A stretch of DNA of 27,131 nt from the NCBI RefSeq assembly GCF_936933875.1, contig NZ_CAKZIK010000013.1, positions 1 to 27,131 on the forward strand, written 5' to 3'. Position 1 is the first letter of the stretch; the number at the start of each line of letters is the position of its first letter. The position numbers and the translations under genes were made by a program. The notes under the pieces were generated by a model that saw only the letters and a list, made by a program, of their open reading frames with translations, was not told the DNA's origin and searched no databases. This document shows positions 14,365-21,585 of the stretch, one piece after another. Origin of the DNA: an uncultured Chryseobacterium sp. (GTDB taxonomy: Bacteria > Bacteroidota > Bacteroidia > Flavobacteriales > Weeksellaceae).

Positions 14365-16152
14365 ATGAAGCGCTGGATTTACGATAAATCTTCCTTCTTT
14401 CTGATCCTGATTTTTGTTGTAGCAACAGCATTAATCTTCTTTTTGATGGGTCTTACCTATAAACACCTCGAGAAGTTGTCGGATAGTACAGGCAAAGTAA
14501 TTCACTCCTACGAAGTTTCTTTGACGCTGGAAACGCTGTATTCCCAGATGAAGGATATTGAAACCCAAAAGAGAAATTATATCCTCACCCATGATCCGAG
14601 TATTATTTACGAAGTAAGCGACAGGAAAGACAAAATCAACGAAAGCCTTGTAAAGCTTAGAAAATTAATTCGCGATAACCCGGAACAAATCGAAAATGCC
14701 AATATGCTGGGTAAAATGATTCAGTATAAATATAAAATCATTGGACAGGCATTTTCCGAAAATATTACCACGCAAGATACAGATCAGCTTAAGCTTAATC
14801 TTTTGGCCGGTAAAAATATCATGGCAAGCATCAGTGATAAAATTGAGGAAATGGTTGATATTGAAAGAGTTTTGATGGAGCAAAGGAAAGATGAATTTGG
14901 CACTAATCAAAAGACGACACCCTTATTTATCTATCTTATTGCCCTTTTTGCACTGGGACTTTTGAGTTTCGCTTTCTACAAAATTTTTAAAGATGTAAAA
15001 GAGCAGCGAAACAGCAACAGATCTCTTCAATTATCGCTCAATTCTTCCAAACTTGCTGAAATGGTAGGGAATTTCGGAATTTGGACTTTAGATTACAAAA
15101 CAGATTCTTATACTTTTTCCGACAACGAGTACAGGCTTTTAGGCTATAGACCACAGGAATTTGTAGCTACATACGACGATTTTGTGAAACACGTACATCC
15201 TGATGATTTGGAGTATGTTCATGAACAGTCGCAAAAGTTCTTCACAGAAAAAAGTCACGTTTCTTTTACCTACAGAATTTTCAGAAAAGATGGTGTAATG
15301 CGTTATTTTGAAGCTTCGGGAAAAACCATTGTTAACAAAGAAGGAGAAAAAATTCTGCTCGGAATTACCACGGATGTTACGGACAAGATTGGTTCCAAAA
15401 AAACACTGGAGGAACAAAACAGGATTTTGGAAGCAGCCAATAAAGATTTGCTGGCTTTCAATTATGTGGCGAGTCATGATCTGCAGGAACCACTCCGAAA
15501 AATTGAAACCTTCATTTCAAGGCTGAATGATAAAGACGGCGAAACACTCTCCGAATCGGGGAAAATGTATCTGGACCGAATGAAAAGTGCTGCCGGAAGA
15601 ATGCGCGTTCTGATTGAAGATTTGCTTCAGTTCTCCAGAACAACACGTGCTGAAAAAGTATTTGAAAAGGCAGACCTTAATACTTTAATGGATCATTCTT
15701 TAGAAGAACTTCAACATGTAATCGCTGAAAAAGATGCCATGGTAAAAGTGGACAAACTTCCGGTGATGAATATTATTCCGTTTCAGATTCAGCAAATGTT
15801 CACTAATCTTGTTAATAATTCTCTTAAATACAGCAAAGAGGATGTGGTCCCTGAAATTCGCATCACCAGCGAAAGAGTACGGGCAGAAAAGGATGAAAAT
15901 ATTCCTCAGAACGCAATGGGAGAGTTTTATAAATTTACCATCACAGATAACGGTATTGGTTTTGAACAGGAGTTTGCAGAGAAAATTTTTGTGGTATTTA
16001 ACCGTCTTCACAATAAAAGCGAATATGCCGGAACCGGAATTGGTTTGGCTGTTTGTAAAAGAATTGTAGAGAATCATGGTGGTTATATCTTCGCAGAAGG
16101 TTTTCCAAACAAAGGCTCCAAGTTTACCGTTTATCTTCCAATTAGGGCATAA
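14365..16152 (+). CDS. Membrane sensor histidine kinase (CHASE3-like, PAS, HisKA, HATPase)
   Basis: 595 residues. Two membrane segments (about 11-30 and 187-206) enclose a helical periplasmic domain of about 155 residues containing METQ-like sequence LYSQMKDIETQKRNYILT, typical of CHASE3-type sensors. A PAS/PAC module follows (about 230-342: GNFGIWTLDYKTDSYTFSDN and YRIFRKDGVMRYFEASGK). The HisKA domain has the H-box FNYVASHDLQEPLRKI with phospho-acceptor His371. The catalytic domain has the N-box NLVNNSLKYS (481-490), G1 DNGIGF (528-533), F-box and G2 GTGIGL (556-561). All kinase motifs are intact. The signal sensed is unknown. It should phosphorylate the receiver encoded just upstream. A terminator follows 23 bp after the stop. 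Confidence 0.93.
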   Translation: MKRWIYDKSSFFLILIFVVATALIFFLMGLTYKHLEKLSDSTGKVIHSYEVSLTLETLYSQMKDIETQKRNYILTHDPSIIYEVSDRKDKINESLVKLRKLIRDNPEQIENANMLGKMIQYKYKIIGQAFSENITTQDTDQLKLNLLAGKNIMASISDKIEEMVDIERVLMEQRKDEFGTNQKTTPLFIYLIALFALGLLSFAFYKIFKDVKEQRNSNRSLQLSLNSSKLAEMVGNFGIWTLDYKTDSYTFSDNEYRLLGYRPQEFVATYDDFVKHVHPDDLEYVHEQSQKFFTEKSHVSFTYRIFRKDGVMRYFEASGKTIVNKEGEKILLGITTDVTDKIGSKKTLEEQNRILEAANKDLLAFNYVASHDLQEPLRKIETFISRLNDKDGETLSESGKMYLDRMKSAAGRMRVLIEDLLQFSRTTRAEKVFEKADLNTLMDHSLEELQHVIAEKDAMVKVDKLPVMNIIPFQIQQMFTNLVNNSLKYSKEDVVPEIRITSERVRAEKDENIPQNAMGEFYKFTITDNGIGFEQEFAEKIFVVFNRLHNKSEYAGTGIGLAVCKRIVENHGGYIFAEGFPNKGSKFTVYLPIRA

Positions 16153-16174
16153 AATCAATTACATAAATTATTTC

Positions 16175-16200
16175 AAATCCTTCGAAAGAAGGATTTTTTT
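16175..16200 (+). terminator. Rho-independent terminator after the histidine kinase gene
   Basis: Stem AAATCCTTC / GAAGGATTT with a GAAA tetraloop region, followed by a run of T. It closes the HTH, receiver and kinase operon. The 226 bases from 16201 to 16426 hold nothing else I can identify. Confidence 0.9.
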
Positions 16201-16426
16201 ATTAATTCTATAAAATAAGAGTGTAATTCTGTAATAATCTGTAATGTGAACTGATGCATCTTTGTAATGTAAGATTCAGACAAATAACTACGAAAACAAA
16301 ATGGATTGCTGAAATTCTCAAAATTTAGTAAGAGCAGTCGTTCTTTAAGATAATTATCAATCCACAAGAAAAAATGGGAACTCTATAAAAGGGTTAAATA
16401 ATATTATAACTTAAAAAATGAGGTAA

Positions 16427-16624
16427 ATGATGAAATTTGCTACCAAATTGATTAATGAGAAGATGAACCTGAATTTATATCTGCTGTCGGCGTTTCTGTT
16501 AGCAATTTGGTTTGTAGGTTATATGGTTTTTGATCTGGGCAGTACTATCCATTTTGTTTTTCTGTTGGCTACAACAATATTTGTTTATAAGCTTGTAAAA
16601 GATTACCAAGATATGCACAAGTAA
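16427..16624 (+). CDS. Small membrane protein, 65 residues
   Basis: Two hydrophobic segments (about 17-33 and 39-55) connected by a short Asp/Gly turn, with a charged C-terminus (KLVKDYQDMHK). The pattern NLYLLSAFLLAIWFVGYMVF then IHFVFLLATTIFVYKLV resembles the short Lmo0937/DUF5670 family of two-helix membrane proteins, whose function is not established. The likeness is by pattern only. Starts at 16427 or 16430 (two adjacent ATG); a start at the Met before NLNLYLL (16463) is also possible and would match the usual family length of about 50. A GAGG lies just upstream of the first ATG. The next small gene starts 30 bp after its stop and is probably co-transcribed. Confidence 0.7.
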   Translation: MMKFATKLINEKMNLNLYLLSAFLLAIWFVGYMVFDLGSTIHFVFLLATTIFVYKLVKDYQDMHK

Positions 16625-16654
16625 ACGAAAACAATTATTTAAAATAAAGAAATT

Positions 16655-16897
16655 ATGAAATTTAGCATTACAAAAAAATTAGAGAACTTCATGGTTGCGG
16701 CATTTGCACTATTTTTTGGAGTTTTAGCTTACGCACAGGAAAAAGCACCGGATCTTAAAGTTGACGTAGATGTTGACAAGCCTGCAGATGCAGTTGCAAG
16801 TGGAGATTGGATGAGTAATCCATTAGTTTGGGTTATCGGAGCTTTAGTTCTAATCCTTATTATCGCACTAGTTGCAAGAGGAGGCGGAAATAAATAG
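16655..16897 (+). CDS. Small exported protein with C-terminal membrane anchor, 80 residues
   Basis: I do not recognise a named family. The N-terminus is a signal peptide with a likely cleavage after AYA-Q (about residue 27). An acidic, repetitive linker follows (APDLKVDVDVDKPADAVASG), then a membrane helix (about 55-73, PLVWVIGALVLILIIALVA) and the basic tail RGGGNK. The mature protein would therefore be a short periplasmic acidic tail anchored in the inner membrane. It lies 30 bp after the two-helix membrane protein gene and is followed by a strong terminator, so the two small genes form a separate unit downstream of the histidine kinase operon. Confidence 0.75.
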   Translation: MKFSITKKLENFMVAAFALFFGVLAYAQEKAPDLKVDVDVDKPADAVASGDWMSNPLVWVIGALVLILIIALVARGGGNK

Positions 16898-16924
16898 AAT
16901 ACACATTATACACTTAAATTATCG

Positions 16925-16961
16925 GAAACGAGGGAAAAATTTATTTTTCCCGCGTTTTTTT
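16925..16961 (+). terminator. Rho-independent terminator after the small membrane protein genes
   Basis: Stem AAACGAGGGAAAAA / TTTTTCCCGCGTTT (one mismatch) around a short TTTA loop, followed by a T-run. Confidence 0.88.
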
Positions 16962-17020
16962 ATTTGTAAGAAAATATTATAAACAAAGTTTTTAGCATTC
17001 TAAAAGTTTTGAGGATTTGA

Positions 17021-17041
17021 AGCCGCAGAGCGGTGAATATG
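17021..17041 (+). repeat. REP-like hairpin repeat, copy D
   Basis: AGCCGCAGAGCGGTGAATAT then G. Stem GCCGC / GCGGT (one G-U pair) with an AGA loop and the tail GAATATG, followed by GGTAGCAACAAC. The stem bases are quite different from copies A to C, but pairing, loop and tail are kept. Copy C starts 49 bp further on. Confidence 0.55.
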
Positions 17042-17069
17042 GGTAGCAACAACAACGCAACTAAAGGGA

Positions 17070-17092
17070 AGCACCAGAGGTGCGAAATGTTT
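17070..17092 (+). repeat. REP-like hairpin repeat, copy C
   Basis: AGCACCAGAGGTGCGAAATG then TTT. Stem GCACC / GGTGC with an AGA loop and the tail GAAATGTTT. Compared with copies A and B (GCTCC/GGAGC), both sides of one pair have changed together, so pairing is kept. Confidence 0.7.
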
Positions 17093-17102
17093 AACTATTC
17101 CA

Positions 17103-17126
17103 ATAATCTGCGTAATCTGCGGGAGA
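17103..17126 (+). repeat. AATCTGCG interspersed repeat, copy 2
   Basis: ATAATCTGCGTAATCTGCGG followed by GAGA, close to 5014-5037. It ends 4 bp from the stop of recG. Confidence 0.45.
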
Positions 17127-17130
17127 TTAA

Positions 17131-19221
17131 TCACGAAATTCTTCCCCACTTATTTTTTCCTTTGTACTGTTTAATGTAATAGTTTTTCAGGGATAAATTT
17201 TCTTGATGCTGAAGATGCGGGTCATTTTTCAGCAGCCTTTCCACTGAATTTTTTGCGGCTTTCACAATGTTTCCGTCATTCACCAAATCCAGTTTTTTGA
17301 AATCGATTACTCCGCTTTGCTGCGTTCCTAAAATATCACCGGGACCGCGAAGCTGCATATCTACTTCCGAAATTTTGAAACCATCGTTAGTTTCCGTCAT
17401 GGTTTTAATTCGGGTTCGGCTTTCTTTTGAAAGTTTGTCGGACGTCATCAAGATGCAGTAGCTCTGTTCCGCACCCCGTCCAACTCGTCCCCGAAGCTGA
17501 TGCAGTTGAGAAAGACCAAATCTTTCCGCACTTTCTATCACCATCACCGAAGCATTGGGAACGTTTACGCCTACCTCAATAACCGTTGTAGCCACCATAA
17601 TTTCTGCTTTTCCCGAAGAAAAATATTTCATCGCGGTTTCCTTTTCGTCGGGTTTCATTCTTCCGTGAAGCATCGCAACATTATATTGCGGGAAAAATTC
17701 AACAATATGGTCGAAATTCTCCATCAAATTTTTATAATCCAGAGTTTCGCTTTCCTCAATTAAAGGATAAACGAAATAGATTTGACGTCCTTTTTCAATT
17801 TCCTCTTTTGCAAAATTAAAAACCGAAAGCCGATCCTTTTCTCTTCGGTGCGCTGTAATAATCGGTTTTCTTCCGACAGGCATTTCATCAATAACAGAAA
17901 CATCCAAATCGCTGTAATAGCTCATTGCCAATGTTCTCGGAATTGGTGTTGCCGTCATCACCAAAATATGTGGCGGAATTTTATTTTTTGCCCACAATTT
18001 TGCCCGTTGCGCAACGCCGAAACGGTGCTGTTCATCAATAATAACGAGGCCTAGATTTTTAAACTGAACAATATCTTCCAAAACTGCATGTGTGCCCACC
18101 AAAATTGAAAGTTCACCATTCAAAAGCTCTTCATGAATGATTTTCCGTTCGGAATTTTTCGTGGAACCCGTCAGTAATTTTACTTTTACATCAGTTCCTT
18201 CCAGCAGTTCTTTGATGGAATTGAAATGCTGCTGCGATAGAATTTCCGTTGGCGCCATCATCACACTTTGGAACCCGTTATCCATCGCAATCAACATGGA
18301 AAGTAATGCAACCATTGTTTTTCCGCTTCCAACATCGCCCTGCAAAAGTCGGTTCATTTGCACCGGTTTTTTCATGTCGGTGCGGATTTCTTTTAACACT
18401 CTTTTCTGAGCATTGGTTAATTCAAAAGGTAGTTTTTCATCATAGAAATTCTTGAAATTTTCTCCAATATTTGGGAACGGATTTCCTATGACGGAAGTTT
18501 TCTGATGTTGTTTTTTTAAACCGTAACCGAGTTGAAAAAAGAAGGCTTCCTCAAATTTCAGTCGTCGGTTTGCATGCTCGTAATAATCAAAATTTTTAGG
18601 AAAGTGAATATTATAAAAAACCGAAATTCTGTCCATCAATTTCAGACTTTTCATCATGGAAACCGGTAGATTTTCGGAAATCATTTGAGGCAAATTCTTC
18701 AAAATTTCATATATAATATTTTGGAAAAACTTATTGTTGATGCCCCGTTTAGAAAGTTTTTCGCTTCCGGGATAAATTGGTAATAAAGTTCCGGAAAGCG
18801 CTTTTTTTTCGTCGGTTTCAATTTCCGGATGCGGCATTGAAAAACTGTTGTTGAAGAGATTCAGTTTACCAAAAATAAAAACTTCACGGTTAACCGGAAT
18901 TTGTTCTTTCATCCATTTGGAATAACGAAACCACACCAAATCTAAAGTACCGGTTTCATCCCGAAATTTAGCCGTTAATCTTTGCTGACCTTTTCCATAA
19001 CCCACTTCCTGAACATCCGTAATTCGTCCTTTCAACTGAATTTCTGCATCCGGTTCTTCTTTAATATCGATGATTTTGTGAATTTTACTTTTATCAATAT
19101 AGCGAAGCGGATAAAAGGTGAGAAAATCTTCCAAAGTCGTAAAACCCAAAACATTTCTGATGAATTTGGCTCTTTCCGGACCGATTCCTTTTAAAAATTC
19201 TATGGAAGTGTCTAAAGTCAG
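17131..19221 (-). CDS. recG: ATP-dependent DNA helicase RecG (start probably CTG)
   Basis: RecG unwinds and reverses stalled replication forks and branch-migrates Holliday junctions. Helicase motifs are intact: Walker A GDVGSGKT, DEQH box, TATPIPRTLAMS and QLRGRVGRG, followed by the RecG C-terminal region. The wedge domain with its OB fold precedes them. The first ATG/GTG/TTG of the frame is a TTG at 19149, which would remove the conserved beginning. Upstream of it the frame continues with TLDTSIEFLKGIGPERAKF, the helix-hairpin-helix-like start expected for RecG. A stop codon lies at 19231-19233. The only start-like codon in between at a fitting position is CTG at 19221, which gives 696 residues, the normal family length. 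So I place the start there. A TTG start would give 672 residues. Confidence 0.88.
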   Translation of the reverse strand: MTLDTSIEFLKGIGPERAKFIRNVLGFTTLEDFLTFYPLRYIDKSKIHKIIDIKEEPDAEIQLKGRITDVQEVGYGKGQQRLTAKFRDETGTLDLVWFRYSKWMKEQIPVNREVFIFGKLNLFNNSFSMPHPEIETDEKKALSGTLLPIYPGSEKLSKRGINNKFFQNIIYEILKNLPQMISENLPVSMMKSLKLMDRISVFYNIHFPKNFDYYEHANRRLKFEEAFFFQLGYGLKKQHQKTSVIGNPFPNIGENFKNFYDEKLPFELTNAQKRVLKEIRTDMKKPVQMNRLLQGDVGSGKTMVALLSMLIAMDNGFQSVMMAPTEILSQQHFNSIKELLEGTDVKVKLLTGSTKNSERKIIHEELLNGELSILVGTHAVLEDIVQFKNLGLVIIDEQHRFGVAQRAKLWAKNKIPPHILVMTATPIPRTLAMSYYSDLDVSVIDEMPVGRKPIITAHRREKDRLSVFNFAKEEIEKGRQIYFVYPLIEESETLDYKNLMENFDHIVEFFPQYNVAMLHGRMKPDEKETAMKYFSSGKAEIMVATTVIEVGVNVPNASVMVIESAERFGLSQLHQLRGRVGRGAEQSYCILMTSDKLSKESRTRIKTMTETNDGFKISEVDMQLRGPGDILGTQQSGVIDFKKLDLVNDGNIVKAAKNSVERLLKNDPHLQHQENLSLKNYYIKQYKGKNKWGRIS

Positions 19222-19315
19222 TGGTGAATTTTAAAATACGAAAATCGGGATTTTTTTTGAGTTTTGAAGAAAGGGGAGTGTGAGATTTTTTAGTAAAATT
19301 TATTACTAACCGTTT

Positions 19316-19350
19316 TATTGACGCTCGCTTCGCTCGCGCTACAGATATAG
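19316..19350. repeat. GC-rich repeat-like sequence CGCTCGCTTCGCTCGCGCT
   Basis: CGCTCGCTTCGCTCGCGCT stands out in the AT-rich gap between recG and the thioredoxin-like gene, and is nearly palindromic. Similar strings occur between genes in Bacteroidota, from memory; the phrase CTCACTCGTTCGCT at 2832-2845 is a looser relative. No function can be read from it. Confidence 0.3.
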
Positions 19351-19360
19351 TTTTTCGAAA

Positions 19361-19390
19361 TTAAAAAACCTTCAAAAATATTGAAGGTTT
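19361..19390 (-). terminator. Rho-independent terminator of the thioredoxin-like gene
   Basis: On the minus strand: stem AAACCTTCAA / TTGAAGGTTT around TATT, followed by T. It begins 5 bp after the stop at 19395. Confidence 0.85.
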
Positions 19391-19394
19391 ATAT

Positions 19395-19925
19395 TTACTC
19401 CAGATTTGATTTAAATTTTTTCTGATAATTTTCCCACTGTTCTCGAGTCGTAATCTTTTTATATTCATTATTGGCGATGAAAGGAATGTAAGGTTCCAAT
19501 TCTTTGGCTGTTAAAGCACCTTGAAGAATGGTAATCGGCATGGTTTCTTCGTCCAGAAAAACAACTGTAGGAACTGCATTTACATTCATAAATTTCGTGA
19601 ATTCGTGAAGAGGGTTTCTTCTTTGTCCTTCTGTGAATTGTGGATTTGAAAAAGTTCTTCCGAAAAGAGTTACCGTGTCTTTTCCTTCAGCATTAAATTT
19701 TACCGGATAGTAATTATCATTTAAATATTTTGCAATTATGGGATGATTGTAGGTATTCTTTTCCATTATTTTACACGGTCCACACCAATCTGCGTAAAAA
19801 TCTATCATTATTTTCTTGGGATTGGTTTTCTGAGCTTCAATAGCCTGTTCCAGCGTCATCCATTTCACCTGCGAATTCGCAAGCGAAAAAAGAAGCATTA
19901 ATAATAGTAGAGAAATTTTTTTCAT
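19395..19925 (-). CDS. Exported thioredoxin-fold protein
   Basis: 176 residues. A signal peptide (MKKISLLLLMLLFSLANSQ) leads to a thioredoxin domain with the active site FYADWCGPCKIME (Cys48 and Cys51) and the cis-proline loop NAVPTVVFLDE. The residues before the active site (VKWMTLEQAIEAQKTNPKKI) are typical of the Bacteroidota thioredoxin-7/DUF255-like proteins that act as periplasmic disulfide reductases or isomerases. Between the active site and the cis-Pro there is an extra loop (TLFGRTFSNPQFTEGQRRN). The precise substrate is unknown. It has its own terminator; the transporter gene upstream ends 73 bp away, so they may be read together or separately. Confidence 0.88.
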   Translation of the reverse strand: MKKISLLLLMLLFSLANSQVKWMTLEQAIEAQKTNPKKIMIDFYADWCGPCKIMEKNTYNHPIIAKYLNDNYYPVKFNAEGKDTVTLFGRTFSNPQFTEGQRRNPLHEFTKFMNVNAVPTVVFLDEETMPITILQGALTAKELEPYIPFIANNEYKKITTREQWENYQKKFKSNLE

Positions 19926-19958
19926 CGTGTTTTGGATTGCTAAATTTGCCGAAAGTTA

Positions 19959-19979
19959 AAATTCACAATTCACAATTGA
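19959..19979 (-). repeat. AATTGTG tandem heptamer repeat, copy 2
   Basis: On the minus strand: AATTGTGAATTGTGAATTTT, the same string as at 4951-4970. It sits between the first transporter stop and the thioredoxin-like gene. Confidence 0.4.
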
Positions 19980-19998
19980 GCATTTACTTTCAACTTTT

Positions 19999-21510
19999 TT
20001 ATCTCACCTCCTGCATTAGCTTCTTCACGAACGGACTAATCAACATCAGTATCACTCCAGCAATTAGTGCGTAAATTCCGAGTTGTTTGTAACCATCAGT
20101 ATAAGTTATTAATGCATCATAATTCGACGCGCCTTCTTTTGCTTTAGCCATATTTGCTCCAATTAATCCGGCAACATACTGTCCGTAAGCTGAAGCGAGA
20201 AACCACATCCCCATCATCATTCCCTGCAATTTTTCGGTGGAAAGTTTCGTCATAATTGAAAGTCCAATAGGTGAAAGACAGAGTTCTCCCAACGTGATAA
20301 CAAGAAGAGCAATCGTGAAAATATTTAGTGAAGTTACACCTTGAGCATTTGCGAAAAATTTAGTTCCGAAAAGGACATAATATCCTAATCCTAGGAAGAT
20401 AAATCCTAAACCGAATTTAATTAATGTATTAGGCTCTATTTTCTTTTTATTCAACCAAATCCATAATAAACCAATCACGGGAGCGAGAAAGATAATAAAG
20501 AACGAACCTCCGGAATTGTTAACACCATTCGGGTCTAGTCCTAATAAATCTTTATTCAAATTATTTGCAGCGAAAATACTTAAAGAACCGCCGCTCTGTT
20601 CGTAAATTCCCCAGAAAATAATCGAGAACATGATGAAAACTAAAGCAGCCCAAAGTTTTTTTCTTTCGGCCGCAGTTACTTTAGTCATTTCATAGAAAAG
20701 ATAGAGTAGTGTTGCAGGACCTACGATGTACATAAACAGGTCGGTGTATTCGGTTTGGGAAACCATCACCATAATCAATGGAACGAAGATTAATGACAAG
20801 ACATAAACGCCATATTCCTTCCATTTTTCGATAGGAGTAACAGTTCCGTCTGCAGCAACTTTTTGCGGTTGTAAACCAATTGGTCCCAAACTTCTTTGTG
20901 TGAAAACAAAATTTATTAAAGCAATTACCATTACAATGGCTGCTAAACCGAAAGCAACATTCCATCTTTTATCTTCCGGAATCATAGAAGAAAGCATTTC
21001 GCCTTTCCCTATTGCGATACAAAGATAACCACCAAGAAGTGCTCCCAAGTTAATTCCAGCATAAAACAACGAAAAACCGGCGTCTGTTCTGTGATCGTTC
21101 GGTTTGTATAATTTTCCTACCATTGATGAAATGTTCGGTTTGAAAAAACCGGTTCCAACAACAGTGAAAGCAATTCCTAAAAAGAAAAATTGGTGAGGGT
21201 CAATTGCGAGAATTAAGCTTCCGACAATCATCAATAAACCTCCCCAAAACAAAGATTTTCTAAATCCTAAAATTTTATCGGCAAATAAACCGCCAATAAA
21301 AGTAAATGCATAAACAAAAGCCTGCGTTGCACCATACTGTAAATTTGCCTGTTCGTCCCCGAATTTCAATTGAGAAATCATGAAGAAAACCAGCATTCCT
21401 CGCATTCCGTAGAAGCAGAAACGTTCCCACATTTCGGAGAAGAAGAGTGACCAGATTTGCTTTGGATATTTACCTTTAAAATCCTGTATTTGTTCGAGAG
21501 TTAAATCCAT
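19999..21510 (-). CDS. Proton-coupled peptide transporter (POT/PTR2 family), first of three
   Basis: 503 residues with about 14 predicted membrane helices, as usual for bacterial POT proteins. They import di- and tripeptides with protons across the inner membrane. The ExxER motif of helix 1 is SEMWERF (Glu26, Glu29, Arg30), the loop 2-3 motif is GGLFADKILGFRKS, the helix 4 motif is GFFKPNISSMVGKLY (Lys124), then SLFYAGINLGALLGG in helix 5. Helix 7 holds IFWGIYEQSGGSL with the acidic residue Glu304 that takes part in proton coupling, and GELCLSPIGLSIMTKLS marks helix 10. All key residues are present. It is the last of three POT genes in a row, separated from the next by a terminator. Specificity cannot be told from sequence. 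Confidence 0.93.
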   Translation of the reverse strand: MDLTLEQIQDFKGKYPKQIWSLFFSEMWERFCFYGMRGMLVFFMISQLKFGDEQANLQYGATQAFVYAFTFIGGLFADKILGFRKSLFWGGLLMIVGSLILAIDPHQFFFLGIAFTVVGTGFFKPNISSMVGKLYKPNDHRTDAGFSLFYAGINLGALLGGYLCIAIGKGEMLSSMIPEDKRWNVAFGLAAIVMVIALINFVFTQRSLGPIGLQPQKVAADGTVTPIEKWKEYGVYVLSLIFVPLIMVMVSQTEYTDLFMYIVGPATLLYLFYEMTKVTAAERKKLWAALVFIMFSIIFWGIYEQSGGSLSIFAANNLNKDLLGLDPNGVNNSGGSFFIIFLAPVIGLLWIWLNKKKIEPNTLIKFGLGFIFLGLGYYVLFGTKFFANAQGVTSLNIFTIALLVITLGELCLSPIGLSIMTKLSTEKLQGMMMGMWFLASAYGQYVAGLIGANMAKAKEGASNYDALITYTDGYKQLGIYALIAGVILMLISPFVKKLMQEVR

Positions 21511-21530
21511 TGATAAAAATTTGATTAACG

Positions 21531-21564
21531 AAAATAAAGAAAACCTCTGACATTGCAGAGGTTT
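21531..21564 (-). terminator. Rho-independent terminator of the second POT gene
   Basis: On the minus strand: stem AAACCTCTG / CAGAGGTTT with a CAATGT loop, followed by TCTTTATTTT. It lies between the second and first transporter genes, so the latter needs its own promoter or read-through. Confidence 0.85.
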
Positions 21565-21585
21565 TAAAGTTTTTTTGTGCTAATT

